DNA from: Cordylochernes scorpioides
Lineage: Eukaryota; Arthropoda; Arachnida; Pseudoscorpiones; Chernetidae
Length of the DNA stretch: 64,000 bases
NCBI GenBank assembly: GCA_030710605.1
Contig: CP092874.1
Coordinates: 20,995,880-21,059,879, forward strand
Direction of reading: 5' to 3'
Both the position numbers and the translations under genes were made by a program. Below the pieces are notes generated by a model. That model ran no database searches, was not told the origin of the DNA, and worked only from the letters and a program-made list of their open reading frames with translations. Below are positions 10,201-20,994 of this stretch, piece by piece. Every line of letters starts with the position of its first letter. Positions within the stretch are counted from its first letter, which is position 1.

Positions 10201-12665
10201 TGATACCACGGTACAACTACTACAATAGGAAGGATACAGAGAAGATCATCATGGCCCCTGTGATACCACGGTACAACTACTACAATAGGAAGGATACAGA
10301 GAAGATCAGCATGGCCCCTGTGATACCACGGTACAACTACTATAATAGGAAGGATACAGAGAAGATCAGCATGGCCCCTGTGATACCACGGTACAACTAC
10401 TACAATAGGAAGGATACAGAGAAAATCAGCATGGCCCCTGTGATACCACGGTACATCTAATACAATAGGAAGGATACAGAGAAGATCAGCATGGCCCCTG
10501 TGATACCACGGTACAACTAATACAATAGGAAGGATACAGAGAATATCAACATGGCCCCTGTGATACCACGGTACAACTACTACAATAGGAAGGATACAGA
10601 GAAGATTAGCATGGTCCCTGTGATACCACGGTACAACTACTACAATAGGAAAGATACAGAGAAGATCAGCATGGCCCCTGTGTTACCACGGTACAACTAC
10701 TACAATAGGAAGGATACAGAGAAGATCAGCATGGTCCCTGTGATACCACGGTACAGCTAATACAATAGGAAGGATACAGAGAAGATCAGCATGGCCCCTG
10801 TGATACCACGGTACAACTACTACAATAGGAAGGATACAGAGAAGATCAGCATGGCCCCTGTGATAACACGGTACAACTACTACAATAGGAAGGATACAGA
10901 GAAGATCAGCATGGCCCCTGTGATAACACGGTACAACTACTACAATAGGAAGGATACCGAGAAGATCAGCATGGTCCCTGTGATACCACGGTACAACTAC
11001 TACAATAGGAAGGATACAGAGAAGATCAGCATGGCTCCAGTGATACCACGGTACAACTACTACAATAGGAAGGATACAGACAAGATCAGCATGGTCCCTG
11101 TGATACCACGGTACAACTACTACGATAGGAAGGATACAGAGAAGATTAGCATGGTCCCTGTGATACCACGGTACAACTACTACAATAGGAAGGATACAGA
11201 GATGATTATCATGGGCCCTGTGATACTACGGTACAACTACTACAATAGGAAGGATACAGAGAATATCAACATGGCCCCTGTGATACCGCGGTACAACTCC
11301 TACAATAGGAAGGATACAGAGAAGATTAGCATGGGCCCTGTGATACCACGGTACAACTACTACAATAGGAAGGATACAGAGAAGATCAGCATGGCCCCTG
11401 TGATACCACGGTACAACTACTACAATAGGAAGGATACAGAGAAGATCAGCATGGGCCCTGTGTGATACCACGGTACAACTACTACAATAGGAAGGATACA
11501 GAGAAGATTAGCATGGGCCCTGTGATACCACGGTACAACTACTACAATAGGAAGGATACAGAGAAGATCAGCATGGCCCCTGTGATACCACGGTACAACT
11601 ACTACAATAGGAAGGATACAGAGAAGATCAGCATGGGCCCTGTGTGATACCACGGTACAACTACTACAATAGGAAGGATACAGAGAAGATCAGCATGGCC
11701 CCTTTGATACCACGGTACAACTACTACAATAGGAAGGATACAGAGAAGATCAGCATGTCCCCTGTGATACCACGGTACAACTACTACAATAGGAAGGATA
11801 CAGAGAAGATCAGCATGGTCCCTGTTATACCACGGTACAACTACTACAATAGGAAGGATACAGAGAAAATCAGCATGGGCCCTGTGATACCACGGTACAA
11901 CTACTACAATAGGAAGGATACAGAGAAGATCAGCATGGGCCCTTTGATACCACGGTACAACTACTACAATAGGAAGAATACAAAGAAGATCAGCATGGCC
12001 CCTGTGATACCACGGTACAACTACTACAATAGGAAGGATACAGAGAAGATCAGCATGGCTCCTGTGATACCACGGTACAACTACTACAATAGGAAGGATA
12101 CAGAGAAGATCATCATGGCCCCTGTGATACCACGGTACAACTACTACAATAGGAAGGATACAGAGAAGATCAGCATGGCCCCTGTGATACCACGGTACAA
12201 CTACTACAATAGGAAGGATACAGAGAAGATCAGCATGGTCTCTGTGATACCACGGTACAACTACTACAATAGGAAGGATACAGAGAAGATCAGTATGGCC
12301 CCTGTACTACCACGGTACAACTATTACAATAGGAAGGATACAGAGAAGATCAGCATGGCCCCTGTGATACCACGGTACAAATACTACAATAGTAGGGATA
12401 CAGAGAAGATCAGCATGGCCTCTGTGATACCACGGTACAACTACTACAATAGGAAGGATACAGAGAAGATTAGCATGGGCCCTGTGATACCACGGTACAA
12501 CTACTACAATAAGAAGGATACAGAGAAGATTAGCATGGCCCCTGTGATACCACGGTACAACTACTACAATAGGAAGGATACAGAGAAGATCAGCATGGCT
12601 TCTGTGATACCACGGTACAACTACTACAATAGGAAGGTTACAGAGAAGATCAGCATGGTCCCTGG
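7278..12665. repeat. 60-bp satellite array, about 90 units
   Basis: Head-to-tail units of exactly 60 bp contain CTACTACAATAGGAAGGATA, AGATCAGCATGGCCCC and ATACCACGGTACAA. Point variants are common but indels are rare: a 2-bp TG insertion occurs at about 9541, 11461 and 11643. Since 60 is a multiple of three, several frames on both strands stay open for hundreds of codons (7309-9543 on +). In-frame TAA variants occur near 10458, 10518 and 10758. Both strands being open, and the shifts, argue against a real protein. Higher-order repeats are described in the findings. Confidence 0.95.
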
Positions 12666-13140
12666 CCCAGGATGACGAACCAAATCGCGAAGGTTTCCCA
12701 GTAGGGGGAGAGCTGAGGTTAAAACTGCCGAGTCAGGGGTCCAACTGGGGGTGTAGGGGTCCGTGATAGATGAGCCCAACGTGCTCACCAATTCATTAGT
12801 CCCGAGCTCCGCCCTTTCTGGATTTTCAAGTCCATTTGTCTTATTTCTTTTCCCAGAGCCCAAAGTTCTTTGGCTTAGGGACTTGTGGTTTCCTCTTTTT
12901 TCTTCATTATATATGGACCACCTAATTGGGATTACCTTTTAGTTTATTTTCACCCTTTTCCCGTCTAAAATTTGTTAGGAGTATAATGGTAGTTCTTTTA
13001 TTGTTGGCGTGTAAAAATATCTTTCTTGAATGCCACTGTTCTCACTTTCATATTGTCGGAACAAAATTACATATATTTATTTACAGTATGAGTCATTACT
13101 CTCTAATAAACCATGATTATCATTTCCTGGTACTAAATGT
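12666..13140. other. GC-richer flank of the satellite, unrecognised
   Basis: From 12666 to about 12890 the base composition is clearly less AT-rich than the surroundings. It gives an open minus frame (12624-12863) with no recognisable domain. It could be a fragment of an element or an untranslated exon. The rest to 13140 is AT-rich with nothing seen. Confidence 0.3.
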
Positions 13141-13345
13141 GTAGGCATATGGATTGCTTACAGTACAAGCTGCCACAGCCCTCTACTAACTATCGTGGCC
13201 TGGTACTACATATGTAGTATTTAGTATGCTATGTAGTTAATAGTAATGTTCGAATAAAGAGTTTTGAAACGTTACATATGTAGACCTGTGGTGTAGTTAC
13301 AGTACAAGCTGTCACAACCATCATCATGCCCCGGTACTACATGTA
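13141..13345 (-). repeat. Two degenerate units of the 78-bp family
   Basis: ACAGTACAAGCTG, CCTGGTACTACAT and GTAGACCTGTGG are the reverse complement of the minisatellite at 27.4-28.7 kb, but more diverged. They represent an older, dispersed state of that repeat. Confidence 0.65.
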
Positions 13346-13780
13346 CACTACCAGATAAAAGAATCAACACAGAGAAGAAGACATATGCAACAGAGGAAGA
13401 GTTATGCAACTAGGAAATTTACAAAGAATGCCAACGACAATTACGTTGTGTGACGAAGCAGATGTGCGAGGACTGTACAAAGTCCACATGGCGAAACAAA
13501 CATAACTCACCTATTTACATATGCACCTATGCAAATTTAGAGACAATCGTTCTTATAATTATATACCAGTTTGTATCTTGGCATACATATTGGTTCACAG
13601 ACAATGTATTTTCAATATATAGAGAAATATCGAGCCCCCTAAAAGTTACATAAATGGAGATTTCAAACAAATATTCTATTTAAATATTCTCAAATTTCGT
13701 ATTTGCTTATGCGACAGAACAGTGGTCTAGCTTTTAAGTGAAAAAGTTCATCCAGAGTGTCTTGCAAAAAAATGGCTTGA
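13346..13780. other. No gene recognised
   Basis: AT-rich. The open frame at 13450-13653 has no recognisable feature. Confidence 0.4.
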
Positions 13781-13784
13781 TTAT

Positions 13785-13916
13785 CTCAAACTTTCGGGCC
13801 TTGAAGCTCTTCTACAAGAGTAATGTTAACTATAAACCTTTAATAGTTAACCATATATGGGTTATAGTTAAACTTACCTTCCTGTAGAAAGGCTCCAAGG
13901 CCCGAAAGCTTGAATT
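13785..13916. repeat. Short foldback
   Basis: AACTTTCGGGCCTTGAAGCT at the left is mirrored by GGCTCCAAGGCCCGAAAGCTT at the right with a loop containing TTAACTATAAACC and its inverse. It is a hairpin-forming MITE-like unit; it lacks the hammerhead core. Confidence 0.5.
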
Positions 13917-14194
13917 GATTAAATAATCTTTACAAAAAAAAAAAAGCTTTTCACTCAATGAATTTTTCTCTCGAATGATATCTATTAGGGATTATTGTTT
14001 TTTAGAAGTGCTCCAGATTCCTATAGACTGCATATTACCGTTGTAAACTGTACATATTTAAGGTAAACTCTTCAATTTAGATCATCAACTAATCACATCT
14101 CTATGTGTGATTTACTTCAATACCGTTAGTTATATTTGTTATGTAATTAAAGTAAGTAAGAAGGATGAATCCGTAACCAATTTAACTTTACATA

Positions 14195-14530
14195 TTATTT
14201 ATTAAGAAAAAGGCATCTCCTTATCGTGCAACTGAAAGTTGCTGATGGCTTGCGCCATCTATCGGAATAAATAGCAACTCTTCTCGTTGATTTTTAATTA
14301 TTACAGAATTGGCCAAATACCCATTCTTGATTAATCAAGAAAAGCTAACCACGGACGCGTTTCGGGCTGTTGGCCCTCATCAGCGTGGTGCAAGCTGTAC
14401 CTCAACGACCAAAAAACTGGTCCTTCAGGCATCCTGAAAAATCATGAAACGGGTAGTTAAGGCCAGAATTGCGTTAGAACGCTACACAATGTGAAAAAAA
14501 GCCTTTTTCTTAATTTATGCACCTTATCCC
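14195..14530. mobile_element. Hammerhead element A, copy 2
   Basis: It starts AAGAAAAAGGCATCTCCTTA and GGCTTGCGCCATCTATCGG, passes through the hammerhead on the minus strand, and ends near GCACCTTATCCCAGTACAAT. Orientation is opposite to copies 1 and 4. Confidence 0.7.
14349..14390 (-). ncRNA. Hammerhead ribozyme motif, family A2
   Basis: The motif is identical in sequence to the cores at 5399 and 20798 but on the minus strand: ACCACG, CTGATGA, GGGC/GCCC, GAAA, CGCG, TC, CGTGGT. Predicted cleavage is between + bases 14354 and 14355. The core is intact. Confidence 0.87.
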
Positions 14531-14904
14531 AGTACAATATCACATTTGTACTATTTTTCATAATATTTATTATTAATAGTAATTATACAAAACAAATCTT
14601 GGTATATATGTTTTACATTAAAACAACAAAAACAACAATTATTATATACATACAAGTTCCTTTCCAAACACGAGCTCATCTATAGCCATTGTTACTCTGT
14701 GTAATATTCCAACAAAATTTTGGCAGAGCAATGACCCGAGATTGAATCCCGCATTGAGCACTTTTTTTTTCTGAAAAATAATGGCTTCAAAAATAAGGCC
14801 TTTGATTCTTGCAACAATCCACTCCTACCAGTGAATGAAAGTTATCAAACAAGGTCATGGCAAATTTGTAAGTTCAAAATTCGAAAAGTTTTCTACAATG
14901 TGAA
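14531..14904. other. AT-rich DNA with a tRNA-like 3' half
   Basis: No gene. Around 14727-14770, GACCCGAGATTGAATCCCGC followed by a T run looks like a tRNA T-arm and Pol III terminator, the remnant of a tRNA-derived unit. Confidence 0.35.
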
Positions 14905-15112
14905 AAATAGTACAAATATGAAATTGTACTGGGATCAGGTGAATAAATTAATAAAAAGTCATCTCCTGATTGTGTAACTAAAAGTTTTTGATAGCTTGCG
15001 CCATCTGACGGAATAAATATCAACTATTCGTTGATTTTTAAATATTCAATAATTGGCCAAAGACCCTTTCTTTATTGACCAATAAAAGCTAACAACGTAC
15101 GCGTTTCGGGAA
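14905..15112. mobile_element. Hammerhead element A, truncated copy 3
   Basis: Family A sequence (CATCTCCTGATTGTGTAACT, GCTTGCGCCATCTGACGG) runs to CTAACAACGTACGCGTTTCGGG and then stops. The hammerhead is therefore cut within stem II and cannot fold. New family A end sequence starts again at about 15116. Confidence 0.6.
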
Positions 15113-15510
15113 TGAATTAAGAAAAAGGCATCTCCAGTACGTACAGTGTAGACATGTGGTGCACTTACAGTAAAAGCAGTCGGAAACTATCCAACATGAT
15201 TATCATGGCGTGTACTTGGAATAAGTACCACACGACGTTATTTATATACGAAGTAAACATGTTAAAAGGTAGAACTTCCTTAAGTTTTGTCCATGAGTAG
15301 TGTGTAAATAAGGAGTATTTCAAATTATATGTAAATAAGTCACTAATTTACATATTTAAAAAAAATAAGTGGAAAAATTAAACTGGAGAAACCGCTGGGA
15401 CGATTCACCATTGATGAGCCAAGCTCACCCATTAATTTTTCCATTACAGTAAGGGCAGTAAAAAATATTTTATTTTTAAAAGAATAATACACGTCTATAA
15501 TAGTTTCGAA
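15113..15510. repeat. Mosaic of repeat fragments
   Basis: In order: an A-type end (about 15116-15136), a single 78-bp family piece (about 15138-15222), a family M end (15258-15299, ACTTCCTTAAGTTTTGTCCA) and a family F fragment (about 15375-15505, GAAACCGCTGGGA and TGATGAGCCAAGC). Confidence 0.55.
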
Positions 15511-16286
15511 TTATCAAATAATCAGTGTCGACCCTATCATTTACTCCACGGTATATGCAAATAGGAATAATTTTCAACAAAAATATGGCCTAATCTTACA
15601 TATTGAATATTTAAATATCTTACGATATATTTAGATATTTAACAAAAATCTGATTTTTTAAGAAAAAAAATTCCCGTTTGTTAGTCTTTGATAGATTTTA
15701 CTTTCCCAAAGTATTGGTTTCCTTTTGATTTTTCTAGAGCTTTTCAGTGTTTCTCGAACTTTTTTTTTTTCGGAAGTTTTTCTTTCTGTGAAATTCTTTT
15801 TATTTTCTCTCTCTCACATCTTTCACCTTAACTATCCCTTAGAGAATTCTTCTCAGAAGATTGGATCATTTTCGGCTGCAATTTTTCTTTGACATGATTC
15901 ATCATCAAGGTGATAATAAAAGTTTTACAGATATTAAAGTTCTTTTGGCATTGTGTGAGATCATCACAATCCGTGGTCTAGTATTGTGATCATTCGATTT
16001 TAATTTTATGTGAACAATATGTACCCAGGAGTTATTTGAATAAGAGAAAAATTTGAATTTGGACAAAACATTTCTTTTTCCAATAATTTTTTTTTTCAAA
16101 TATTTTTATAAAAATATCATTTTTATAATGTAAACAATAGTATTTGCCTGTTGAAGAGCAATATTTGCTCGAAAGCTTGAAAAAAAAAAACCTCAAATAT
16201 TAAAAAGAAACTTTTTGCCAAAATTATAATTTTTTCTCTATTCAAAAGATTTTTTATTTCATTATATTTTTATTTTATTATTACAG
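15511..16286. other. AT-rich, no gene seen
   Basis: Low-complexity A and T tracts. The open minus frame 15905-16099 has no recognisable domain. A small hairpin AGAGCAATATTTGCTCGAAAG lies near 16155. Confidence 0.4.
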
Positions 16287-16720
16287 AAGCACGAAGTCTA
16301 TCAGACTATTGTGCTATATTAGAATTATTTACATATATGTAACGTTTCTATGATAATCTGTAACACGCCAATATGCAGAGGATATTGTTTTGCGTAAAGA
16401 AAAAGGAGAACAATCAACCGTCTGACTAAATTTATTTCAATCACGCGCCTTTTATATAGTTACAAATATTTACATAATTCCTGATAGCGTAAAAATTTAC
16501 ATCTACTAATAATTTATAAGCAGAATGTGACATATATATCTTTAATTATTTACACGATGAATTAGCAATGATTTATAAATCTGTGTACAAATAGCTCAAA
16601 CTTGCCAAAGTGTTCATAAGATTGAGTATATACAGAAAGATGGCATTATGTCAAAGTAAGCAAGTACAATTTGGTTAGTCAGAGGACAAGCCAACACTCT
16701 GGTGTTTCAACATCTAGACA
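16287..16720 (+). other. Duplicated segment, possible terminal exon, copy 2
   Basis: After ATTATTACAG the frame 16287-16322 reads KHEVYQTIVLY and a stop, one residue different from copy 1. The following sequence matches 6765-6970 but carries about 200 bp of extra sequence (about 16340-16535), present here or lost from copy 1. Confidence 0.35.
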
Positions 16721-17156
16721 GCATTCATATGATTTCATTATATGAATTATCTACTATATAGAAAATATACGTTTTAATGGTTTATATATCAATTTATTCG
16801 TCCTCTGATTGGCTTTTTGCTGTCATGTGACCTTAATCAGTCAATCAGCATTGTGTTAATTATTAATCAACGTGCAGGGCTTTTTAGGTAATAGCAAAAA
16901 ATGAAAAAAAAAGTCTCAACTCCCAGCAGTCTCCTAATTGATATTGTGCCCCTTCCAAAAAGAGACACTTCATATTTATATCGGTAATTACGGTTTAAAT
17001 TTCAGCTGAGAAAGAGCCTTGTCGAAAGGCTCTCATTCATGATTAAATAATACTAAAAAGAGTTATGATGTAAATCTTTCTTTTATAGTCCTTATCGAAA
17101 ACTGAAATCATATTCGATTACTATTCCCCATCCTTTGATCATATAGTCTATCTACA
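16721..17156. other. No gene recognised
   Basis: AT-rich. A short hairpin (AGAGCCTTGTCGAAAGGCTCT) lies near 17015. Confidence 0.4.
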
Positions 17157-17347
17157 CACTCATGGACACAACTTGAGGAAGTTGTACGTTTCAGCATGTA
17201 TATCGGGATAATAACTCTGAAAGATATTACAGTGACCTTTATTGAAGACACACGAGATAACCAAGTGTGAACAGCCTCTGTCTCCTTTTAAAAAAATTGA
17301 CGACTGGCGACAAAATATGAAACTTTTTTAAATTTTGTCCATGAGTG
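17157..17347 (+). mobile_element. Family M MITE, single complete copy
   Basis: About 190 bp bounded by CACTCATGGACACAACTTGA and the inverted AATTTTGTCCATGAGTG, with TA at the right edge. It has one copy of the internal GTGACCTTTATTGAAGACAC segment, so it shows the unamplified form. Confidence 0.7.
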
Positions 17348-17369
17348 TAGCAGATTCTAGGAAGAGAGA

Positions 17370-17460
17370 GTCAGTAATCACACCACAACACCAGCTTTAG
17401 AAAATTCGGAAAGCTTACTTAGATACCATGGTTTTGGCTTATGACCTTTGTCAATCCATA
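17370..17460 (-). other. Decayed hammerhead family B fragment
   Basis: CACAACACCAGCTTTAG and ACCATGGTTTTGGCTTATGA match the B element flank and core but CTGACGA and stem II are mutated. It is a fossil. Confidence 0.45.
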
Positions 17461-17924
17461 GTAGTTTCGGTTTGATCAGAGGTAAAAGAGATTTATGAAT
17501 TATTCTAAACTTATTAAAAGTTATTTACGTAGGCACGTTAATAGATAACGAATTGACTGAGCCAATTCAACGGATATCTCGTATGTATCTTTTGTTTCTA
17601 TTTTGACAGGAGAGATTTCGAATAAAAGAATATAAATAGGATTGAGAGAGAGAGCGAGAAAGAATCTTTTACCAAGAAAGGTCCACGTGTTGGAGCTGTG
17701 GTGAGTTAGTTGACGCCATACTAATGGAGTGGGGGGTAAAGAAGAGAGAAGCATTTCCCCAGATTCGATAAGAGAAAGGAGAAAGTATTCAACAAAAGAA
17801 TGGACAAAGGCGTCACGGGGGATGACCAAGAATACGGCCATTGTCCACTCACAGGTCGATCTCAAATATCGATCACAGATCGATATACCTGGACCTCACT
17901 CCCTCTCTCTGTCAACGGTGCATT
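17461..17924. other. Less AT-rich stretch before the 75-bp array
   Basis: Open frames start at 17729 and 17800 on + and run into the array. The unique part (about 17700-17920) is not part of any repeat visible here and may contain exon sequence, but no domain or splice boundary is convincing. Confidence 0.25.
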
Positions 17925-18515
17925 CTTCTACTCTGGGGACATTGATCCTACCGAATGTACACACAGATATTCGGTCTTGTTCTCTACTTGTTTGGTCTAT
18001 CCACTGTTACATACTTCCACTCTGGGGACATTGCTCCTACCGAATGTACACCCAGTATTTACCTGTTTGGTCTATCCACTGTTACATACTTCCACTCTGG
18101 GGACATTGCTACTACTGAAGGTACACACAGAATTTACCTGTTTGGTCTATCCACTGTTACATACTTCCACTCTGGTAACATCGCTCCTACCGAATGTACA
18201 CACAGAATTTACCTGTTTGGTCTATCCACTGTTACATACTTCCACTCTGGGGACATTGCTACTACTGAAGGTACACACAGAATTTACCTGTTTGGTCTAT
18301 CCACTGTTACATACTTCCACTCTGGTAACATCGCTCCTACCGAATGTACACACAGAATTTACCTGTTTGGTCTATCCACTGTTACATACTTCCACTCTGG
18401 GGACATTGCTACTACTGAAGGTACACACAGAATTTACCTGTTTGGTCTATCCACTGTTACATACTTCCACTCTGGTAACATCGCTCCTACTGAAGGTACA
18501 CACAGAAAGTATTTA
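17925..18515. repeat. 75-bp tandem array with a 150-bp dimer repeat
   Basis: TTGGTCTATCCACTGTTACA recurs every 75 bp from about 17993 to 18443. Two monomer types alternate: CTCTGGGGACATTGCTACTA with GAAGG, and CTCTGGTAACATCGCTCCTA with GAATG. GAAGG units recur at 150-bp spacing (about 18117, 18267, 18417). Two + frames stay open because 75 is a multiple of three; they are not evidence of a gene. Confidence 0.9.
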
Positions 18516-19458
18516 TTTGGTATACCTATTTTATCTATCCACTCTTACATGATAGTAAATTATGTAACAATCGCAACACCTAATTGTATTCATTGTTGAT
18601 GCATTCCGCTATTTTCAGTCTGTTAACGCATTCACTTTGCAGTAAACTCGATCCATCCGTTATCTGAAGGGAGCTGTGTGTATGTAGAAATTTATCTCAC
18701 GTTTCTTATAATTCTGGAAAAGCTAATTCTTTGAATATTGAAATATATAGTTATTTTCTGTGAAAGTTTGGAACATTCAATTGTCTTTAGCCTATTGACC
18801 ATTGCTTCGTGTTGTAAATTTTCATGTGCCAAGATCAATACCCTAATTATTTTTAATAGTAATTTCTCTCTCTCACCTATAAAAAAAAACCTGTATGTTA
18901 TAAATATTTAAAAAAAAAACAGTAAAAATAGATAAATGCTTAGAAAATTGTATCAATTTCCACCTATACAAAATCTAAAATAAAAGATTGAGCATTTAAA
19001 TCATTTGGAAATTCTCAATGCATTTTACAAGTTTGAAATGAGTTAGGACAACACTAATCAATATTGTCAAGTAGCTCCATCCAGATGGGACACCTGTCAA
19101 TCATCCCTGGACCCCGGGGGGGACCACAGGTGTGAGGGCTTCTCGGAAGCTGATCTGTAAATAAGGAAAACGAGACGGTGGCTGACGCCATTCATTAGGA
19201 TTATCTTTTGACTTGGGGTAAGTTGTACACACTCTCTCTCTCCCTATAAATACCCCTTATAATAAATTATTTATTCCCAAATTTGCCCTTGCTTTATTTA
19301 TCTCCGCGACAATATAATACGTTTTGAATCCTGGTCCTATATTTTGGCGGTTCCAATTAGAATTCTCATTAAGTTGTGAAAACATCAGGATTTCTAGAGT
19401 GAGAGTCAACAAATACGTAGTGGGGATATGGGAAAGTGCATGGTCGTTCTGTATAGAC
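18516..19458. other. Mostly AT-rich; one GC-richer island
   Basis: About 19045-19225 is GC-richer and not repeated in the window. It ends near CTTGGGGTAAGTTG, a good splice-donor match, so it could be a non-coding first exon. No reading frame is supported. Confidence 0.25.
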
Positions 19459-19646
19459 CAGAGGTCGGAAAGCTGCGAGCCACATGCGGCTCTTTGAATG
19501 TGAAGCTGCTGCTTTTTATATAGTTCCATATGTAAATATTATTTATGTGAGTACTATTTATTGTTGGCAAGAAAATGTTGTGGCTCTTTAAAAACATTGA
19601 AATTGTAATTTTTGACTCTTCCGAATCAAAGGTTTGTCAACCTCTG
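19459..19646. mobile_element. hAT-type MITE
   Basis: The ends are CAGAGGTCGGAAAGCTGCGA and TTTGTCAACCTCTG, which are inverted repeats with a few mismatches. CCACATGCGGCTCTTTGAA inside is characteristic of a widespread hAT non-autonomous family. Flanking octamers GTATAGAC and GTATATAG are an imperfect 8-bp target duplication, the size expected for hAT. Confidence 0.75.
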
Positions 19647-20255
19647 GTATATAGCAATGTTGGTGTTGTGACTTGATCATCCCTCCCGATTCTGTTAGAT
19701 TGCAGGGACAATAGAGGGCGTATATATTTTTGGTTTGTTTTGAAAGGAGAGGTATCTTTTTATTTCTATAGGATTGTTGGATTATTTATTTCACTAAAGA
19801 ATGCGATGAAAATTGTTCCAGAAAGAAAGAGAGAGAGATTGAGATTGAAACTGATTTATTACAAAGTACATATAAGATTATATAAGGTTAAATACAGAAT
19901 AAATATAAATATGAATAAATATGATTATAAATTGATAAATATATGAATAAGTAAATGTAAATATATAAAATAATTGATAAATATACATAAATATAAAAAT
20001 ATATACAAGGTCTTCATTGGTGGCGCCCTCCGCGGGAAAGACTCCGCCACCGATGGACTACGAGAGTTCTTTCCCACAGAGAGGGCAGGTCGATGTGATG
20101 GCTGGTGTTACCCAACTCAAGACCAAGATGGTACTTGTAGATGGTAGCCTTCGCCACACTTGTGATATTTATTGCCTCGAGATGGAGGCCGGAGAGAGAT
20201 AAGAAGTAAAAAATAAACTTATCCCTGGAAGCCTGATGTTTCAAACATAATATTG
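19647..20255. other. AT-rich, then a GC-richer unrecognised block
   Basis: About 19740-19985 is AT-rich low complexity. About 20005-20215 is GC-richer and open in both directions (20017-20202 +, 20014-20244 -) without a recognisable domain. It may be a fragment of a gene or LINE 3' region. Confidence 0.3.
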
Positions 20256-20700
20256 ATAGAAATAATTATGAATGATTAACACTTATTTTGGATCAAAAAT
20301 ATTTATTATAACTTCCAATAGTTCAATGAGGCTGTTCGTCTATCTTCCTCGGGGATTCTAACCTTGTAAACAAATTATCCACGGGGATGTTTACAAGGTT
20401 AAAATCCCCGAAGAAGATAGGCGAACAGCCTCATAGAACTATTGGAAGTTATAATAAATATTGTAACATAGTATTTATTTTAATTTTTATTATTTTTTTT
20501 ATTAACAGAGTGGCCGTTTTTTTATGTTTATATCTGGCGACTCTGTAAATTTCCATCGTGGCTTATCTTTTGTTTACAATTCATAGTTTGTCCTTTCCCT
20601 GAAATAATTGTTGTCTCCTCCTGAAGTTTTTGTCTTCCCTAATTTTCCACGTGGCAATATTTTTGATCCGAAATAAGCGTTAATCATTCAAAGTATTCAG
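20256..20700. repeat. Foldback with near-perfect inner arms
   Basis: ACTTCCAATAGTTCAATGAG through CCTTGTAAAC at about 20310-20372 is mirrored at about 20390-20450 with a loop near 20375-20388. Outer sequences (ATGATTAACACTTATTTTGG near 20268 and its inverse near 20665) pair as well, so a nested hairpin of about 440 bp is possible. Confidence 0.7.
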
Positions 20701-20742
20701 AATGGATTTCTCGATTTTCAACAAGAAAGAAGTATATATATA

Positions 20743-20990
20743 TGATTTTTCAGGATGCCTGAATGACCAGTATTTTGGTCGTTGAGGTACAGCTTGCACC
20801 ACGCTGATGAGGGCCAACAGCCCGAAACGCGTCCGTGGTTAGCTTTTCTTGATTAATCAATAATGGGTATTTGGCCAATTCCGGAATAATTAAAAATCAA
20901 CGAGAATAGTTGATATTTATTCCGATAGGTGGCGCAAGCCATCAGCAACTTTCAGTTGCACGATAAGGAGATGCCTTTTTCATAATATAT
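20743..20990 (+). mobile_element. Hammerhead element A, copy 4
   Basis: The element starts near TTTTTCAGGATGCCTGAA, runs through the hammerhead, and ends GTTGCACGATAAGGAGATGC. Only the right arm is present, so it is not a full foldback. Confidence 0.7.
20798..20839 (+). ncRNA. Hammerhead ribozyme motif, family A4
   Basis: ACCACG 20798-20803, CTGATGA 20804-20810, GGGC 20811-20814 with GCCC 20820-20823, GAAA 20824-20827, CGCG 20828-20831, TC 20832-20833, CGTGGT 20834-20839. Core and stems are intact. Predicted cleavage is after C20833. Confidence 0.87.
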
Positions 20991-20994
20991 TTAT

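Noticed and set aside
7278..12665. CRISPR array
   Set aside because: Units are contiguous with no variable spacers, and the DNA is eukaryotic.
13785..17040. Hairpins with CGAAAGC near 13.8, 16.16 and 17.02 kb (also 26.65, 52.06 and 60.52 kb) as hammerheads
   Set aside because: They lack CTGANGA and the U-H cleavage box.
17800..18552. 250- and 214-codon overlapping frames as genes
   Set aside because: They are two frames of the 75-bp array.
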